Part shown: positions 57,739-64,000 of the stretch, piece by piece | Numbering within the stretch: the first letter of the stretch is position 1 | How the letters are laid out: each line of letters starts with the position of its first letter | Assembly (NCBI GenBank): GCA_004297625.1 | Contig: SCTY01000057.1 | Location: 62,001 to 126,000, forward strand | Source: Betaproteobacteria bacterium | GTDB lineage: Bacteria > Pseudomonadota > Gammaproteobacteria > Burkholderiales > SG8-39 | DNA: 64,000 nucleotides | Direction: 5' to 3' | Notes under the pieces: model-generated | Seen by the model: only the letters and a program-made list of their open reading frames with translations | The model's database searches: none | Told to the model about the DNA's origin: nothing | Translations under genes and position numbers: made by a program

Positions 57739-58755
57739 GCCGTTCACGCGCGCGCCGAGCAGGCGCACCGGCCGCCGCCCGGCCTGCGTGCGATGCAGCA
57801 GCTCGGTGGCCCACGACGATATGACGTCGGCATCCGAGGTCGCGCGCGACAGCGTGTGGCTACGCGTAACGGTGGTGAAATCCGCGTAACGCACCTTGAT
57901 CGTCACCGTGCGCCCTGCCAGGTGCTTCTTTTCCAGCCACTGCGCCGTCTCGCGCGCGAGGCGCTCGAGCTCCGCCCTGATGGCCTCCATGTCTTCGAGG
58001 TCGTGCGCGTAGGTCGTTTCGCTGCTCGCCGACTTGGCCGCGCGGTGCGCGACCACGGGACGCGGATCGTCGCCGTACGACAGGCGCCGCAGCCAGTCGG
58101 CAAGGCTTCCCACCTCCCGGTGCAGGACCTCGGCATCGAAAGTCCGGATGTCGACGACGCGCTCGATGCCAAGCTTGCGCAGCTTGGTGGCGGTGACGGG
58201 CCCTACTCCCCATAGCGCGTCCACCGGCAGGCATTGCAGGAACTGCTCGACGCGCCCGGGCGAGATGACCGTCAGGCCGTCGGGCTTGCGCCAGCCCGAG
58301 GCGATCTTGGCGAGAAACTTGTTGGGCGCGACCCCGGCCGAAGCGGTGCACCGGGTTTCTTGATGGATGCGGCGCTTGAGCTCTTTCGCCACGAGGCTCG
58401 CGTACCCTATTCCCCAGCGGTTCTCGGTGACGTCCACGTACGCCTCGTCGAGCGAGAGCGGCTCCACCAGGTCGCTGCACGAGCGCAGGATCGCCATGAC
58501 CTGCTCGGAGACCGCCTTGTATTTCCCGAAGTCCGGCCGCACCACGGCGAGCTCCGGGCAAAGCCGCAGCGCGCGCGCCATCGGCATGGCGGAGCGCACG
58601 CCGAAAGCGCGCGCCTCGTAGCTCGCGGCGGCCACCACGCCGCGGCTTTCGGGGCTGCCGCCGACCACGACCGGCCGGCCGCGCAGCGCCGGATCGTCGC
58701 GCTGCTCGACCGCGGCATAGAAGGCGTCCATGTCCAGGTGGACAATCCGGCGCAT
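57709..58755 (-). CDS. dinB: DNA polymerase IV (Y-family)
   Basis: The 348-residue enzyme is a translesion polymerase. The catalytic metal residues are seen in IVHLDMDAFYAAVEQRDDPAL and EPLSLDEAYVDVT; GVAPNKFLAKIASGWRKPDGL and the HhH motif GVGPVTATKLRKLGIERVVDI follow, and the little-finger domain from about 230. It lacks a clear C-terminal clamp-binding motif of the QL-x-LF type, but ends VEEAFLQL, which may serve. The start at 58755 matches E. coli DinB and leaves 21 bases to the lexA start. Confidence 0.95.
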   Translation of the reverse strand: MRRIVHLDMDAFYAAVEQRDDPALRGRPVVVGGSPESRGVVAAASYEARAFGVRSAMPMARALRLCPELAVVRPDFGKYKAVSEQVMAILRSCSDLVEPLSLDEAYVDVTENRWGIGYASLVAKELKRRIHQETRCTASAGVAPNKFLAKIASGWRKPDGLTVISPGRVEQFLQCLPVDALWGVGPVTATKLRKLGIERVVDIRTFDAEVLHREVGSLADWLRRLSYGDDPRPVVAHRAAKSASSETTYAHDLEDMEAIRAELERLARETAQWLEKKHLAGRTVTIKVRYADFTTVTRSHTLSRATSDADVISSWATELLHRTQAGRRPVRLLGARVNGLVEEAFLQL

Positions 58756-58766
58756 ATACTGTATAT
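58754..58766. promoter_or_regulatory. Candidate LexA operator in the dinB-lexA gap
   Basis: The perfect palindrome ATATAC-T-GTATAT lies between the two divergent starts and partly overlaps the dinB ATG. It contains CTGTATAT, the left half of the E. coli-type SOS box (CTGT-N8-ACAG), but the right half (ACAG) is absent, so the match is only partial. The position suits control of both genes by LexA. Confidence 0.5.
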
Positions 58767-58776
58767 AATGCCACTA

Positions 58777-59406
58777 ATGGACGCCCTGACAGAACGCCAG
58801 TCCGAAATTTTGAAGCTGGTCCGCGAGCTGACCGAGGTGTCGGGCTATCCGCCGACGCGCGCCGAGATCGCCGAGCGCATGGGGTTCCGCTCCGTCAACG
58901 CCGCCGAGCAGCACTTGCGCGCGCTCGAAAAAAAGGGCGCCATCGAAATTTCTTCGGGAGCGTCGCGCGGCATCCGCGTACGCGACGGCCGGCCGGCCGC
59001 GCGCCACGGCCGCCTGCTCGAGCTGCCGGTCATCGGGCGCGTCGCGGCGGGGAGCCCGATGCTCGCCGAAGAGCACGTACAGGGCCGCTACCAGGTGGAC
59101 CCGAATCTTTTCACCCCGCGCGCCGACTACCTGCTGCGCGTGCGCGGCATGTCGATGCGCGATGCCGGCATCCTGGAGGGCGACCTCCTCGCCGTACATC
59201 GCAGCGAGGACGCGCGCAGCGGGCAGATCGTCGTCGCCCGGCTCGGAGACGACGTCACGGTGAAGCGCTTCCGCCGGCGCGGGCACGCGGTACAGCTTCT
59301 TCCCGAGAATCCGGATTTCCAGCCGATCGAGGTCGACCTGCGAACCGAGCCGCTCGCCATCGAGGGCATCGCGGTCGGCGTGATCCGGAACAGCAAGAGT
59401 CTATAG
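58777..59406 (+). CDS. lexA: SOS repressor LexA
   Basis: The ATG at 58777 gives 209 residues; MDALTERQSEILKLVRE aligns with E. coli MKALTARQQEVFDLIRD, so I prefer it to the ATG three codons earlier. The winged-helix domain (YPPTRAEIAERMGFRSVNAAEQHLRALEKKGAIE) is followed by the cleavage site VAAGSP (Ala-Gly) and the peptidase Ser and Lys in MSMRDAGILEG and VTVKRFRR. The helix FRSVNAAEQHL, as in E. coli, predicts a CTGT-type operator. Self-cleavage on RecA filaments induces the SOS genes. Confidence 0.96.
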   Translation: MDALTERQSEILKLVRELTEVSGYPPTRAEIAERMGFRSVNAAEQHLRALEKKGAIEISSGASRGIRVRDGRPAARHGRLLELPVIGRVAAGSPMLAEEHVQGRYQVDPNLFTPRADYLLRVRGMSMRDAGILEGDLLAVHRSEDARSGQIVVARLGDDVTVKRFRRRGHAVQLLPENPDFQPIEVDLRTEPLAIEGIAVGVIRNSKSL

Positions 59407-59463
59407 TCCCCGGAGTAGTTTTACCTTTTCGTCTTAGAATGGCGCGGGGAGAATCCTGCGCTG

Positions 59464-61257
59464 ATGAATCATTCCAGCACCGCCGAAGGCGCTGCGCTGG
59501 CGGTTTCCGAAAAAAGCCTTGCATCCGGCATAACCGGGCGAACCGACCCGCGCGCGGTGCTGGCTGCCCGCGTCGAGCAGCTCTACGGCCAGATGTGGCT
59601 GGGAATCCTGACGACTTTCGCGATCGGAGCCATCGCGACCTTCGAGCTGTGGGAGCTTCGGCTGCGCGAGCTGGTGCTCTTCTGGTGGGGCCTCGTGCTG
59701 CTCATCACGGCGGCGAGCGCCGGGCTGCTCTACGCCTACCGCAGCAGGCGCGACAAGGAAGCGGACCCCGAGCAGTGGCTGCGCTGGCTTGGGATCGCCG
59801 CGCTCGCCGCGGGCGCGAATTGGGGCTTTGCCGGCGCGGTGTTCTTTCCTTCCCACACCGACGAGCAGCAGGTGTTCCTCGCGTTCCTGCTCACCGGCAT
59901 GACGGCGGCCGGCATTCCCGTCTATGCGGCCTCCTGGCCCATCTTCGCGCTGTACGCCGCAGGCGCCCTGGCGCCGTTCACCTACGTGCTCGCGACCTTC
60001 GGAAACCGCCTGTTCACCGAGATCGCCCTGCTCGTGCCGATGTTCTACGCGATCAACGTCGCGATCGCCTACCGCCTGACGCAGGTGTTCCATTCGGGCT
60101 ACCGGCTGCGGCACGCGTACGGCCGGCTGACTCGGGATTACAGCGTGCTCAACCAGCGGCTCGAGCGCCAGCTGGTCGAGCTCGACGAAGCGCGCCGCCA
60201 GGTCGAGGCGAGCGGGCGCAAGCTGCAGCTCTTCGCCGAGCGCGCGCCGATCGCGGTGCTCGAGCTGGACGCGAACGGCGCGATCACCGAGGTGAACCAC
60301 GCCGCGGAGCTTCTCTTCGGCTACGCCGGCGGCGAGCTGATCGGCCGCCACTTCTCCTTTCTTGTGAGGCCCGAGCACCACGACGAATTCAAGGCGCGGT
60401 GGAAGCGGATCGCGGAAAGCCACGCCTCCGAGGCGGGCGTCATCCGCAATACGCGGCGCGACGGCATCGACCTGCTGTGCGAGTGGACCGTGACGCCGCT
60501 CGTGAACCGCGAGGGCACCATCATCGCCGTGGTCGCCCAGGGACGCGACATCACGGCGCAGCGCGAAGCCGAGCGCATCAAGAAGGAGTTCACCTCCACC
60601 CTGAGCCACGAGCTGCGCACCCCGCTCACTTCGATCATCGGCTCGCTGCAGCTCGTCAACACCGGCATCGTGGGCGACGTGCCGCCCGATGTCAGCGAGC
60701 TCACCGTGGTTGCCGAGCGCAACAGCCAGCGCCTGCTCGACCTCATCAACGATCTGCTCGACATCGAGAAGATGGAGTCCGGCAAGCTGACGATGGCGCC
60801 CGAGGTGCTGGCCATCGACGAGGTGGTGCGCGAGGCCATGGTCCTCAACAAGGCGTTCGGCGAGCGCTTCAAGGTGAATTTCGAGATGCAGTCCGGCCTG
60901 CCCGGGAGCGAAGTCACGGCCGACAGAAAGCGCCTGCTCCAGGTCATGACCAACCTGCTCTCCAACGCCGCCAAGTTTTCGCCCGAAGGCGGCGCGGTGG
61001 AAATCGCGCTGCGCGAGAACGGCTCGAACGTGCGCGTCGCGGTGCAGGACCGCGGCCCCGGCATCCCCGAGTCCTTCCGCAGCCGGATCTTCGGCCGTTT
61101 CGCGCAGGCCGACTCGACCGCCACCCGGCAGAAGGGCGGCACCGGGCTCGGCCTCGCCATCTGCAAGCGGCTCGTCGAGCTGATGCACGGAAAAATCGGC
61201 TTCGAAGCCCGCGCGGGCGGCGGGACCACTTTCTGGTTCGAGCTGCCGCGGAGCTGA
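59464..61257 (+). CDS. Membrane PAS-domain sensor histidine kinase
   Basis: The 597-residue protein has about six hydrophobic segments in residues 45-205, a short coiled coil (QLVELDEARRQVEASG), a PAS domain (APIAVLELDANGAITEVNHAAELLFGYAGGELIGRHF) and a HisKA domain with the phosphorylated His in STLSHELRTPLTSIIGS. The HATPase domain follows (NLLSNAAKFSPEG, DRGPGIPESF, GTGLGLAICKRL). The membrane part resembles no named sensor I know. The lone receiver encoded 18 bases later is its likely partner. Confidence 0.92.
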   Translation: MNHSSTAEGAALAVSEKSLASGITGRTDPRAVLAARVEQLYGQMWLGILTTFAIGAIATFELWELRLRELVLFWWGLVLLITAASAGLLYAYRSRRDKEADPEQWLRWLGIAALAAGANWGFAGAVFFPSHTDEQQVFLAFLLTGMTAAGIPVYAASWPIFALYAAGALAPFTYVLATFGNRLFTEIALLVPMFYAINVAIAYRLTQVFHSGYRLRHAYGRLTRDYSVLNQRLERQLVELDEARRQVEASGRKLQLFAERAPIAVLELDANGAITEVNHAAELLFGYAGGELIGRHFSFLVRPEHHDEFKARWKRIAESHASEAGVIRNTRRDGIDLLCEWTVTPLVNREGTIIAVVAQGRDITAQREAERIKKEFTSTLSHELRTPLTSIIGSLQLVNTGIVGDVPPDVSELTVVAERNSQRLLDLINDLLDIEKMESGKLTMAPEVLAIDEVVREAMVLNKAFGERFKVNFEMQSGLPGSEVTADRKRLLQVMTNLLSNAAKFSPEGGAVEIALRENGSNVRVAVQDRGPGIPESFRSRIFGRFAQADSTATRQKGGTGLGLAICKRLVELMHGKIGFEARAGGGTTFWFELPRS

Positions 61258-61275
61258 GAAAAACGGAGACACGCC

Positions 61276-61665
61276 ATGCCTGACCGAGCATTGAACCGCA
61301 TCTGCTATGTCGAGGACGACGAGGACATCCAGCGCATCGTGCGCATGTCGCTGGAGCGGGTCGGCAAGATGACGGTGGAAGTGGTGGGCGATCCGACCAT
61401 GGCGATCGACGCGATCGGCGCCTTCAAGCCCGACCTCGTGATGCTCGACTGGATGATGCCCAAGCTCGACGGGCCGGCGCTGTTCCGCCTGATGCAGCAG
61501 CACGCCGAGCTCAAGGCGATTCCCGTGGTCTTCATCACCGCCAAGGCGTCGCAGCGCGACCTCGATGAGCTCATGGCGATGGGCGCGGTCGGGACCGTAT
61601 CGAAGCCGTTCTCGCCGAAGGATCTTCCCGGCCAGCTGCGCGAAATCTGGAAGAAGCTGCCCTAG
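61276..61665 (+). CDS. Single-domain response regulator (CheY-like receiver)
   Basis: The 129-residue protein is only a receiver domain: acidic pocket YVEDDEDIQRIV, phosphoacceptor Asp in VMLDWMMPKLDG, Thr in VVFITAK and Lys in TVSKPFSPKDL. It has no output domain, so it must act through a protein partner. It follows the histidine kinase and converges with the receiver-kinase gene 19 bases away. Confidence 0.94.
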   Translation: MPDRALNRICYVEDDEDIQRIVRMSLERVGKMTVEVVGDPTMAIDAIGAFKPDLVMLDWMMPKLDGPALFRLMQQHAELKAIPVVFITAKASQRDLDELMAMGAVGTVSKPFSPKDLPGQLREIWKKLP

Positions 61666-61684
61666 GCAGCGGGAAGAAAGCGCC

Positions 61685-62944
61685 TTAGATAAGGCGCTGC
61701 GTCCGGTCGGGATCGGCCTGCTGCTCGAACTTGCGGGCGAGGAAGCCGAGCACCTCGTCGGCGTTGCGGAAGCGCGCGTCGCGGTCCTTCTCGAGCAGCT
61801 TGTCGAGCAGCCGCTGGTAGCGCTCGAGCTCCTCGGGCAGCGAGGGCGGCGGCGTATTGAGATGCTGCAGGGCGACCTCGACCGCCGAATCGCCCTCGAA
61901 GACATGCCGGCCGGTGAGCATCTGGAACAGCAGCACCCCCGCGCTGTAGATATCGGTGCGCAGGTCGAGCACCTTGCCCTGCACCTGCTCCGGGCTCATG
62001 TAGCGCGGCGTGCCGAGGATCTCGCCGTGGCCCGTCATGTCGGCCGCGTCGATGTGCTTGGCGATGCCGAAATCGACGATCGCCAGGCTGCCGTCGTCGC
62101 GGAACATCAGGTTCTGCGGCTTGAGGTCGCGGTGCAGGATGCCTTTCTCGTGGATGTCTCCCAGCGCGAGCATCAGCTCGCGGAACAGGCGCAGGCACTC
62201 CGGCGGCGGCAGCGCCTTGCCGCCCAGACGCTTGTTGAGATCCCCGCCCTCGAAGAATTCCATGACCAGGTAGGCGTGCTCGTCCGCCGTGCCGTGGTCG
62301 TAGATGCGCGCGACGTGCCGGCTCTGGATGCGCTCGACCAGCGAGTACTCCTCCATGAAGCGGGCGAGCGCCCGGCTGTCCGCGGTGACCTCGCTGCGCA
62401 GGATCTTCACCACGAGCGGCTCGTCGTCGCGCTCGCGCGACGCCAGGTACACCCGCGACGTGCCGCCCTCGCCGATGAGGTGCAGCACCTTGATCCCCGG
62501 GATGCGGATGCGCGCGCCGAGGCTCTGGCCCTCCATGCGCGCGGCGAGCTCGGGCGAGAGCGTTCTTTCGACTGCGTCGGCGCTGAGGTCGCGCACCGCG
62601 GCGATCAGCTTCTCGCGGGTCAGCTCCTGCTTGCGCTGGTAGTCGTCGGCGCCGGCCTTCATGGCGCGCACCGCGATGATCTCGTTGCCCGCGCCGGTGA
62701 GGAACAGGATCTTCGGGCAGTCGGCGCGGCGCTTGAAATGCGCAAGCCAGTCCAGCCCATCGCCCCGGCCGAGCAGGTAATCGAGGATCACGACATCGTA
62801 GGAGCCGAGCGGGAAGGACTCCTCCGGCATGTCGCGGTCGAGCGGATCGAACAGATCGATCTCGGCCTGCGGCCATTCCTGCTTCACGTAATGCGAGATC
62901 AGGTTGCGCAGGTCCTCATCGTCGTCGATGATGAGCAGGCGCAC
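61685..62944 (-). CDS. Receiver domain fused to a Ser/Thr protein kinase
   Basis: From a GTG at 62944, two bases before the cyclase stop, the chain has 419 residues. A receiver comes first (VRLLIIDDDEDLRNLI; Asp in DVVILDYLLGRGD; Lys in DDYQRKQEL). A Hanks-type kinase follows from about residue 150: GEGGTSRVYLA, VVKIL with the Lys, HRDLKPQNLMF, the DFG in AIVDFGIAKHI and GTPRYMSPEQV. Receiver-kinase fusions link two-component signals to Ser/Thr phosphorylation. There is no PASTA or membrane segment, so it is cytosolic. The frame upstream lies in the cyclase gene. Confidence 0.92.
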   Translation of the reverse strand: MRLLIIDDDEDLRNLISHYVKQEWPQAEIDLFDPLDRDMPEESFPLGSYDVVILDYLLGRGDGLDWLAHFKRRADCPKILFLTGAGNEIIAVRAMKAGADDYQRKQELTREKLIAAVRDLSADAVERTLSPELAARMEGQSLGARIRIPGIKVLHLIGEGGTSRVYLASRERDDEPLVVKILRSEVTADSRALARFMEEYSLVERIQSRHVARIYDHGTADEHAYLVMEFFEGGDLNKRLGGKALPPPECLRLFRELMLALGDIHEKGILHRDLKPQNLMFRDDGSLAIVDFGIAKHIDAADMTGHGEILGTPRYMSPEQVQGKVLDLRTDIYSAGVLLFQMLTGRHVFEGDSAVEVALQHLNTPPPSLPEELERYQRLLDKLLEKDRDARFRNADEVLGFLARKFEQQADPDRTQRLI

Positions 62945-62946
62945 GG

Positions 62947-64000
62947 CTAGAGCCGGATCGAGTAGACCGCGGTGGCCTCCGACATGCCGCGCAGGGCGAT
63001 GTCGCCGCGCGCCTCCACGCGGCCTTGCGGAACCAGGTCGCGGATCGACTGGTAGTAGGCGCCCGACACCAGAACCTCGTCGGCCTGCGCCATCTGCACC
63101 AGCCGCGCCGCCGTGTTCACGGTGTTGCCGATGACGGTATAGCTCATGAAATGCGGCGAGCCTACGTTGCCGATGATGGCCTCGCCGCGGCAGATGCCGA
63201 TGCCGACGCCGGTCTCGACGCCGTAGCGCCCGCGCCACGCGCTCGCCAGCGGCCCGAAGCTCGACACCATGTCGACCGCGGTGCGCCAGGCGCGCGCCGG
63301 GGCATCCGGCTGGGGAAAAGGCACGTTGAATCCGACCAGCAGGCTGTCGCCCGCCATGTTGAAGATCGTGCCCTCGTGCTGATACGCCGCCTCGGTGAGC
63401 ACCGAGAAGAACTCGTTCAGCATCTCTACCACGTTGTGCACGGCGATGCTCTCGGTAATGCGCGTGAACCCGCGCAGATCGGCGAACAGCACGACGACTT
63501 CCGCGCGGTGCGCATGCGCCTTGAACGGCGCGTCGTCGCTTCCCAGGTCGCGGATGATGCTGTCGGCGAGCCGCGGCGAGACGTACCGGGAGAACGCCTT
63601 GCGGATCGCCTCCTTGCGCTGCACCTCGGCGGCGAGCCGGCGCTCCTCGAGCTCGCGCCGCGTCTCGTGCAGCCGGCGCAGCGTCTTGACGCGCGCCACC
63701 AGCTCTTCGCGGTTGACCGGCTTGGAAAGGAAATCGTCGGCGCCCGCCTGGATGCCGCGCACGCGGCTTTCGCGGTCCTCCAGCGCCGTGACGAGCACGA
63801 CGGGAATGAGCGCGGTCGCCGGGTCGGATTTCAGGTGCTCGCAGATCTCGAAGCCGTTCTTGCCGGGAAGCATCACGTCGAGCAGCACCAGGTCGGGCGG
63901 CTGCGTGAGCACGCTGAGCAAGGCGCTGTCGCCGTCGTAGACCGCATCGGCGACCATGCCCTCCGTGGTGATGATCCTCGCGAGGAAGGCAGCCATGTCC
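62947..64000 (-). CDS. Receiver domain fused to class III adenylate/guanylate cyclase (truncated by window end)
   Basis: The coding region continues beyond the window end: the visible start (AAFLARIITTEGMVADAVYDG) is missing the first receiver strand with its acidic residues. The phosphoacceptor Asp is in LVLLDVMLPGKNGFE and the Lys in FLSKPVNREEL. A coiled linker (ETRRELEERRLAAEVQRKEAIRKAFSRYV) leads to the class III cyclase: VVVLFADLRGFTRI for metal, FNMAGDSLLVGFN, GRYGVETGVGIGICRGEAIIGNVG and YTVIGNTVNTAARLVQMA. The Asp pair needed for metal (ADLRG, GDS) is present. Substrate preference for ATP or GTP is not certain. It shares a transcript with the receiver-kinase. Confidence 0.92.
   Translation of the reverse strand, partial: DMAAFLARIITTEGMVADAVYDGDSALLSVLTQPPDLVLLDVMLPGKNGFEICEHLKSDPATALIPVVLVTALEDRESRVRGIQAGADDFLSKPVNREELVARVKTLRRLHETRRELEERRLAAEVQRKEAIRKAFSRYVSPRLADSIIRDLGSDDAPFKAHAHRAEVVVLFADLRGFTRITESIAVHNVVEMLNEFFSVLTEAAYQHEGTIFNMAGDSLLVGFNVPFPQPDAPARAWRTAVDMVSSFGPLASAWRGRYGVETGVGIGICRGEAIIGNVGSPHFMSYTVIGNTVNTAARLVQMAQADEVLVSGAYYQSIRDLVPQGRVEARGDIALRGMSEATAVYSIRL

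Noticed and set aside
1..64000. CRISPR arrays, rRNA genes, insertion sequences, replication origin
   Set aside because: I looked for regularly spaced repeats, conserved rRNA blocks, transposase motifs and DnaA-box clusters and saw none that could be supported.

Overview
The window is a chromosomal segment of a high-GC Gram-negative bacterium, most likely a betaproteobacterium. The evidence is the block rimP-nusA-infB-rbfA-truB-rpsO-pnp in its usual proteobacterial order, followed upstream by trpS-scpA-scpB-rluB, a combination I know from betaproteobacteria. An E. coli-like LexA next to dinB and a DksA with the classical zinc finger agree with this. I can place it no more precisely from sequence alone.

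Layout. 1-16272: the 3' end of dksA, then a long minus-strand housekeeping block (transcription, translation, ribosome maturation, condensin partners), ending in a loose run of enzymes (YciO-type protein, alpha/beta hydrolase, DadA-like dehydrogenase, SDR). 16341-32589: a redox region. It holds a large single-chain flavoprotein that looks like a fused NfnB-NfnA, a vapBC pair, an epimerase and a LysR regulator, then a tight nine-gene plus-strand operon. That operon encodes a four-subunit 2-oxoacid:ferredoxin oxidoreductase with oxalate-oxidoreductase-like active-site residues, a second oxidoreductase built from two fused chains whose alpha part has lost the expected catalytic residues, a split NfnA/NfnB pair, and a CDC48-like double AAA+ ATPase.

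32587-46570: a region of visibly lower GC, bracketed by two diverged direct repeats that share a 19-base core. Its left half looks like a defence locus: ubiquitin-like protein, E2-like protein, JAB peptidase and E1-like enzyme in four overlapping genes, followed by an Mre11/YhaO-like nuclease and a Rad50/YhaN-like ATPase, with a divergent WYL regulator of BrxR/CapW type. A near-consensus sigma-70 promoter sits under a palindrome in the divergent gap. Its right half is a catabolic cluster: IclR regulator, tripartite TRAP transporter, crotonase and a PEP-mutase/isocitrate-lyase family enzyme.

46593-64000: a frameshifted nucleotidyltransferase with its small partner; an RHH-regulated branched-chain-type ABC importer with a fused permease; a CDF cation transporter; small periplasmic and cytosolic unknowns; a CoA transferase; an MFS carrier; pncB; an SRAP protein; divergent dinB/lexA; and a signalling block (PAS histidine kinase, lone receiver, receiver-Ser/Thr kinase, receiver-adenylate cyclase) that runs off the end.

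The two parts most worth attention are the ubiquitin-like/nuclease locus and the redox operon. Family assignments come from recognising motifs by eye; no database search was run.
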